This document shows, in pieces, positions 41,028 through 44,511 of a stretch of 44,511 bases of DNA. How positions within the stretch are numbered: position 1 is the stretch's first letter; the number at the start of each line of letters is the position of its first letter. The notes under the pieces were generated by a model. It was not told where the DNA came from and did not search any database. It saw only the letters and a program-made list of their open reading frames with translations. Source of the DNA: an uncultured Eubacteriales bacterium. Its GTDB lineage: Bacteria; Bacillota; Clostridia; Christensenellales; Aristaeellaceae. The position numbers and the translations under genes were made by a program. The stretch is taken from assembly GCA_902801165.1 (NCBI GenBank), contig CADCHI010000016.1, positions 1 to 44,511 on the forward strand, given 5' to 3'.

Positions 41028-41063
41028 CGCGGCAGAGGGCGTCAGTCATCGCCCCCTGCCGCG
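41028..41063 (+). other. Intercistronic hairpin between nrfA and resB
   Basis: A 13-bp GC-rich stem with one mismatch (arms 41028-41041 and 41050-41063) and an 8-base loop in the 113-bp gap. Only TT follows, so it probably protects the Rnf-nrfA message 3' end or lowers resB expression rather than terminating. Confidence 0.55.
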
Positions 41064-41083
41064 TTCCATGAAGCGGACAAGCC

Positions 41084-42385
41084 ATGAACACGATCAAGAA
41101 AATCTGGAGATTCATCTCCTCCATGGGCTTCGCCATCGCGCTGCTGGTGGTGCTGGCCGCCGCCTGCTCGGTGGGCAGCCTGGTCACCCAAGGCCAGAGC
41201 TACGCCTGGTACGCCCAGCGCTATTCCGAGCGCACCGCGGCGCTGATCCTGGCGCTGGGCCTGGACGACGCCTTTCACAGCGGGTGGTTCATCGCCATCA
41301 CGGCCTTCCTGTGCCTCAACCTGCTGCTGTGCAACGTGGTGCGGCTGCCCCAGCTGATCCGCCGCACCCGGGCCGCCGGCAGACCGGAGGGCGCGCTGCG
41401 GCTCTCCGGCGACGTCCGCGCGGAGGGCATCGCCAATCCACAGGCCCTGTTTGAGCGCCTGCGGATGCCCAAGCCCGCCGCCTGCGCGGCGGAGGACGGC
41501 AGCGCCGCGCTGTTCGCCTCCCGGAACCGGGCGGGCCTCTGGGGCGCCTGGGTGTGCCACCTGGGCATCCTGCTGCTGATCCTGGGCTTCGGCCTCGGCC
41601 AGATGACCCAGCGGCAGTACACCGCCTACGGCGTGCCCGGCGATCTGCGCCCCATCGGCGACACCGGCTACGTGGTTTCCATCGACGACTTCAACGTCGG
41701 CCTGCGGGAGGACGACACCGTGGAGCAGTACACGGCGGACATCACCGTGTACGACATGAACGCGGACGGCGCTCCCAGCCAGAGCGCGACCATCAGCGTC
41801 AACAACCCCGCCACGCTGTTCGGCATGAAGTTCTACCAGAACTCCACCGGCTGGGCCGCGAAGGTGACCGTCCTCAAGGACGGCGAGCCCCTCCAGGAGG
41901 CGGTCGTCTGCGCCGGGGACTACTTGGCGGTGGCCGACAAGCCGGAGCTGGTGGTCTACCTCAACGCCTTCTACCCGGACTACGTGCTGGTCCCCGGCGT
42001 GGGCCCCTCCACCGCCACCGGCCAGCTGAACAACCCGGCCTACCTCTACTCGGTCTACTTCCAGGGCCAGCTGCTGGGCATGAACGCCCTGATGCAGGAC
42101 GAGGAGCTGACCATCGACGAGTACACCGTCACCTTCTCCGAGCCCCAGAGCTACACGCTGATCCAGATCAAGGCGGACCGCTTCACCTGGCTGGCCCTGA
42201 TCGGCGGCCTGGTGACGCTGCTGGGCCTCGTCCTGGCGTTCTACGTGCAGCCCGAGCGGGCCTGGGCGATCCAGGGCCCGGACGGCCTTTGGACCGTCTG
42301 CGCCCAGAGCCGCAAGGGCGGCCCGATCTTCAAGGACCGCTTCGATAGGGCTGTCTCCGCCCTGAACGACCGACCCAATCCCTGA
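41084..42385 (+). CDS. resB: Cytochrome c biogenesis protein ResB/CcsB
   Basis: 433 residues. ResB-type layout: FISSMGFAIALLVVLAAACSVGSL in the first helix, a second helix near LCLNLLLCNVV, a third with conserved His (WVCHLGILLLILGFGLG), a large extracytoplasmic domain (about 190-355; contains FGMKFYQNSTGWAAKV) and a last helix (WLALIGGLVTLLGLVLAFYV). With CcsA it forms the System II haem exporter and ligase that attaches haem to CXXCH proteins, here most obviously NrfA. The start codon has only a weak ribosome site (AGCGGA), perhaps keeping levels low. Confidence 0.92.
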   Translation: MNTIKKIWRFISSMGFAIALLVVLAAACSVGSLVTQGQSYAWYAQRYSERTAALILALGLDDAFHSGWFIAITAFLCLNLLLCNVVRLPQLIRRTRAAGRPEGALRLSGDVRAEGIANPQALFERLRMPKPAACAAEDGSAALFASRNRAGLWGAWVCHLGILLLILGFGLGQMTQRQYTAYGVPGDLRPIGDTGYVVSIDDFNVGLREDDTVEQYTADITVYDMNADGAPSQSATISVNNPATLFGMKFYQNSTGWAAKVTVLKDGEPLQEAVVCAGDYLAVADKPELVVYLNAFYPDYVLVPGVGPSTATGQLNNPAYLYSVYFQGQLLGMNALMQDEELTIDEYTVTFSEPQSYTLIQIKADRFTWLALIGGLVTLLGLVLAFYVQPERAWAIQGPDGLWTVCAQSRKGGPIFKDRFDRAVSALNDRPNP

Positions 42386-42425
42386 TCCATCCCATTCCCC
42401 GGCACGCCCCAAAGGAGGCTTCCCC

Positions 42426-43241
42426 ATGCTTCAAGTCGAGAACACGCTGTTTACCATCGTCATGCTGATCTACTTCGCCGCGATGATCCTGTACTTCACC
42501 TTCATCGCCGTCAAGCGGGACGCCATCGCGAAGATCGCCGTCTGCCTGCAGGGCGCGGGCCTCGCGCTGCACACCGCCGCCCTCGTCTGCCGGGGCATCG
42601 GCGCGGGCCGCCTGCCGCTGACCAACCAATATGAGTTCGCCACCGCCTTCGCCTGGGGGCTGTGCCTGGTCAGCCTGATCTTCGTGGTGCGGTTCAAGTT
42701 TCCCGTGCTGGGGGCCTTCTCCGCGCCAGTCACCTTCCTGGTCATCGGCTACGCGGCCATGCAGAGCAAGGAGGTGCGGGAGCTGATGCCCGCCCTGCGC
42801 AGCGGCTGGCTGGGCTTCCATGTCTCCACGGCCATCATCGCCTACGGTGCCTTCGGCGTGTCCTTCGTGCTGTCCATCATCTTCCTGCTGCGCGACCGGA
42901 TGAAGGCCCAGGGCTTTCTGGACCAGCACATCCCCAACCGGGAGAAGCTGGACGTGATCAGCTACCGCAGCGTGTCGCTGGGCCTGCTGTTCCTGACCTT
43001 CACCATCATCACCGGCGCCATCTGGGCCGAGCGCGCCTGGGGCAGCTACTGGTCCTGGGACCCCAAGGAGACCTGGTCGCTGGTCACCTGGATCGTCTAC
43101 GCCATCTACCTGCACCTGCGCATCCGCCGCGGCTGGCAGGGCCGCGCGGCGGCGATCTTCGCCGTGGCCGGATTCGTCTGCGTCATGTTCACCTACATCG
43201 GCGTGAACACCTTCCTGCCCGGCGTCCACAGCTACGCCTGA
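42426..43241 (+). CDS. ccsA: Cytochrome c biogenesis protein CcsA/ResC
   Basis: 271 residues with about eight membrane helices. The haem-handling WWD motif is clear: WGSYWSWDPKETWSL, flanked by conserved His residues (LGFHVSTAIIAYGAFG, LHTAALVCRG). A late YIGVNTFLPGVHSYA end is typical of the family. It is the partner of ResB in System II haem attachment. The ATG is preceded by AAAGGAGG at about 7 bases, and it starts 40 bp after resB. It is the last gene of the Rnf-Nrf unit; the repeat copy 3 follows within about 15 bp. Confidence 0.93.
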   Translation: MLQVENTLFTIVMLIYFAAMILYFTFIAVKRDAIAKIAVCLQGAGLALHTAALVCRGIGAGRLPLTNQYEFATAFAWGLCLVSLIFVVRFKFPVLGAFSAPVTFLVIGYAAMQSKEVRELMPALRSGWLGFHVSTAIIAYGAFGVSFVLSIIFLLRDRMKAQGFLDQHIPNREKLDVISYRSVSLGLLFLTFTIITGAIWAERAWGSYWSWDPKETWSLVTWIVYAIYLHLRIRRGWQGRAAAIFAVAGFVCVMFTYIGVNTFLPGVHSYA

Positions 43242-43255
43242 CGGCGCGCTGAAGG

Positions 43256-43370
43256 GGTCCAATCATCCATTCGCAGGGATGGCGGAAGCGCGGCCTGCGG
43301 GCGCCAATTATGGCGCCCCTACGGTGCATCCTGAATCATCGGCCGATGGTTCCTCGCAGTACGCCCGTTT
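43256..43370. repeat. MITE-like dispersed repeat, copy 3 (ends lost)
   Basis: It shares with copy 2, in the same orientation, the 30-bp core (43297-43326), the preceding GGAAGCGCGGCCT-like stretch, and a following TGAATCATCGGCCGATG segment that mirrors copy 2's TGAATCATCGCCCGATG. The terminal inverted repeats are missing or eroded. It sits just downstream of ccsA. Its boundaries are approximate. Confidence 0.7.
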
Positions 43371-43392
43371 ATGTCAACCTTTGTCATGCTAA

Positions 43393-43429
43393 AATTGCCG
43401 GGAAGCGCATCGCACGCTTCCCGGCAATT
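43393..43429 (-). terminator. Terminator of the secreted-protein gene (possibly bidirectional)
   Basis: A perfect 15-bp stem AATTGCCGGGAAGCG (43393-43407) / CGCTTCCCGGCAATT (43415-43429) with a 7-base loop. On the minus strand the stem ends in AATTTTAGC, giving a short T-run, so it suits the gene ending at 43455. It could also stop plus-strand transcription from ccsA. Confidence 0.75.
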
Positions 43430-43454
43430 CCATTTATATTCAGCTTTGTTTCGA

Positions 43455-44225
43455 TCAGGCCTCTTCCGCGCGAACGAACAGCACGGCTTCCTCGGCTCGG
43501 TCGGTATCGTACCACTCCAGCGTCAGGTTATCCTCGTCGCCCGCGACGGCGAAGCTGCCGATCGTGCCGGCCATGGCGGCCTCGCCCAGCTCAGCGCCTT
43601 CCTCGTAGTCGCCGGAGATGTCCCAGAACTTGCCCTTGTTGTACACGAGGCTGTTCAGCTCGCAGTCGAACAGGACGCTGGCCGTGAACACATAGGCGCC
43701 GTGGCTCACGGGAGAGACGACCGTCAGGTCCCAGCCGCGGGTGGGGTTCTTCTCGATGGTCATGGTCGCGAACTGGGTCTCCTGCTCCACCCAGCTGCCG
43801 ATCAGGTAGGGATCGATCTCCTCGTCAGCGGGAGCCTTCGCGTGGGAGCCTCCCAGGACCTCCTGGACCGCGCCGCCTTCCACGTGCAGGTCCCAGGTCA
43901 TGTACTGGTCGCAGGCGGGGCCGGCCATGTGCCGGATGCCCACGGTCACGTCGCCGTCGCCCACGGGGCTGTAGCGCGCCACGAAGGTGTCCTCCAGGAC
44001 GTCCGCATAGGCCAGCTGCACAACGGAATCGTCCTGCTCCATGTCATAGGCTTCCCACATCAGGTCGCCGTCGGAAACGTCCAGCTGGATGATGAATTCG
44101 CCCTCTTCGATCAGCGTGTTGACCTGAATGCCGTCGGCCTCCATGGTCGAGGCTTCCTCGGCGAAGGCCGCCGCGCCGCACACCAGCAGTGCCAGGGTCA
44201 TGATAACCGCGATAATCTTCTTCAT
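43455..44225 (-). CDS. Secreted protein of unknown function
   Basis: 256 residues. The ATG at 44225 follows CGGAGG at 8 bases and begins a signal peptide (MKKIIAVIMTLALLVCGAAAFAEEA). The mature protein is acidic and strand-rich, with two similar-looking halves: an N-terminal part (FIIQLDVSDGDLMWEAYDME, VGIRHMAGPACDQYMTWDLHV) and a C-terminal part (GSWVEQETQFATMTIEKN, NLTLEWYDTDRAEEAVLF). The latter resembles small lipocalin-like lipoprotein domains with a GxW start. I recognise no enzyme motif. It lies alone between a promoter at 44277-44306 and a terminator at 43393-43429. Confidence 0.75.
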   Translation of the reverse strand: MKKIIAVIMTLALLVCGAAAFAEEASTMEADGIQVNTLIEEGEFIIQLDVSDGDLMWEAYDMEQDDSVVQLAYADVLEDTFVARYSPVGDGDVTVGIRHMAGPACDQYMTWDLHVEGGAVQEVLGGSHAKAPADEEIDPYLIGSWVEQETQFATMTIEKNPTRGWDLTVVSPVSHGAYVFTASVLFDCELNSLVYNKGKFWDISGDYEEGAELGEAAMAGTIGSFAVAGDEDNLTLEWYDTDRAEEAVLFVRAEEA

Positions 44226-44276
44226 TATTATTGCCTCCGTTCTGTTGATCATTGCTCGTTTGCTTGTGAGACCATG

Positions 44277-44306
44277 ATAACACCCGGGCCATCACAGAAG
44301 TGTCAC
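44277..44306 (-). promoter_or_regulatory. Probable promoter of the secreted-protein gene
   Basis: Minus-strand GTGACA (44301-44306) and TGTTAT (44277-44282) with an 18-base spacer, about 50 bases before the start codon. It matches consensus at five and four of six positions, so it is weaker than the others in the window. Confidence 0.45.
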
Positions 44307-44338
44307 ACCGTCGGGGTGCCTTCATGGCCCACAGTTGC

Positions 44339-44379
44339 GGGAAGGCGCGGCAGCCCATCGAGGGCCGCCGCGCCTTCCC
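44339..44379. terminator. Hairpin downstream of the edge gene, probable terminator
   Basis: A perfect 13-bp stem GGGAAGGCGCGGC (44339-44351) / GCCGCGCCTTCCC (44367-44379) with a 15-base loop, 34 bp beyond the stop codon of the gene at 44414. No T-run follows on the minus strand; TTTCATTTT follows on the plus strand. Probably a terminator or 3'-end structure for the minus-strand gene. Confidence 0.5.
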
Positions 44380-44413
44380 GTTTCATTTTCTGTTATAATC
44401 CTGCCGAACCCGC

Positions 44414-44511
44414 TTACGGCACGTACACGCGGTTGATCTCGACGACCTTGCCGCCCTCGACGCGCACCGTGGTGTTGTAGGGCACGAAGTAGTTGTTGCC
44501 GGAGCCCTGGA
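44414..44511 (-). CDS. C-terminal 31 residues of a gene entering from the right edge
   Basis: Reading the minus strand from the edge, one frame is open to a TAA at 44414-44416. It encodes a tail beginning QGSGNNYFVPYNTTV and ending EINRVYVP. Codon use (GC-rich third positions) and the hairpin downstream support it as a real gene end. The strand-rich tail is too short to assign. Confidence 0.65.
   Translation of the reverse strand, partial: QGSGNNYFVPYNTTVRVEGGKVVEINRVYVP

Noticed and set aside
44395-44402. TATAAT-like sequence near the right edge as a plus-strand promoter
   Set aside because: No suitable -35 element at 16-19 bases and no plus-strand gene follows; the minus-strand coding end occupies the region.

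Overview
The window looks like chromosomal DNA of a high-GC, anaerobic, Gram-positive-type bacterium of the Clostridia. The evidence is strong AGGAGG ribosome sites, sigma-A type promoters, an rnfCDGEAB-order Rnf operon, Pro/Thr-rich wall-spanning linkers and secreted proteins with short Gram-positive signal peptides. A Christensenellales-like gut lineage is a guess only. No tRNA, rRNA, CRISPR array, integrase or transposase was seen.

Layout. (1) 1-6676, minus strand: an edge-truncated secreted protein with a Gly-Glu-Thr-Gln-Gln-Gly tandem repeat; a YbjN-like protein; alanine dehydrogenase; a membrane-anchored polysaccharide-deacetylase/peptidoglycan-binding protein with a histidine-rich cytoplasmic tail; a degenerate GHKL-like protein; and a YdcF/DUF218 membrane protein. 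(2) 6839-26567, minus strand: a single ~20 kb run of seven genes behind one strong promoter and closed by a hairpin terminator. In order of transcription they are: a surface vWA/cadherin-like protein with an intact MIDAS; a 1235-aa tubulin-like GTPase; an 837-aa protein I cannot assign; a zinc-ribbon P-loop GTPase; a 1765-aa repeat-rich protein resembling GTPase-associated (GAP1-type) proteins; a second surface protein with a MIDAS-less vWA-like domain; and a small multi-pass membrane protein. This is the most unusual part of the window. It looks like a transmembrane machine: two extracellular receptor-like proteins with cytoplasmic tails, and a cytoplasmic core of two different GTPases plus scaffold proteins. 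(3) 26967-31034, plus strand, divergent from region 2: an NAD salvage operon (NrtR-type regulator, nicotinamidase-like hydrolase, NadE, NadD, nicotinate phosphoribosyltransferase). (4) 31642-34386: a small uncharacterised protein, a vWA protein with MIDAS and a divergent adenylosuccinate-synthetase homologue, closed by a terminator. (5) 34610-43241: an Rnf operon (C, a D-G fusion, E, A, B) followed 18 bp later by a pentahaem NrfA nitrite reductase and the ResB/CcsA cytochrome c assembly pair, with no NrfH. (6) 43455-44511, minus strand: a secreted protein and the last 31 codons of another gene.

How it fits together. Rnf exchanges electrons between ferredoxin and NAD and moves ions. NrfA on the outer face of the membrane, matured by ResB/CcsA, would use nitrite as an electron sink. 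The co-directional layout without NrfH suggests Rnf, or another unlinked donor, may feed NrfA. The NAD operon and the GTPase/tubulin operon share a 399-bp divergent control region that carries two promoters and several inverted repeats.

A 30-bp core occurs three times (705-734, 2715-2744, 43297-43326) in short non-coding elements just downstream of genes. One of them is bounded by 22-bp perfect inverted repeats, so this is a MITE-like family. Because third codon positions are GC-rich, very long open frames occur opposite real genes; these were not annotated.
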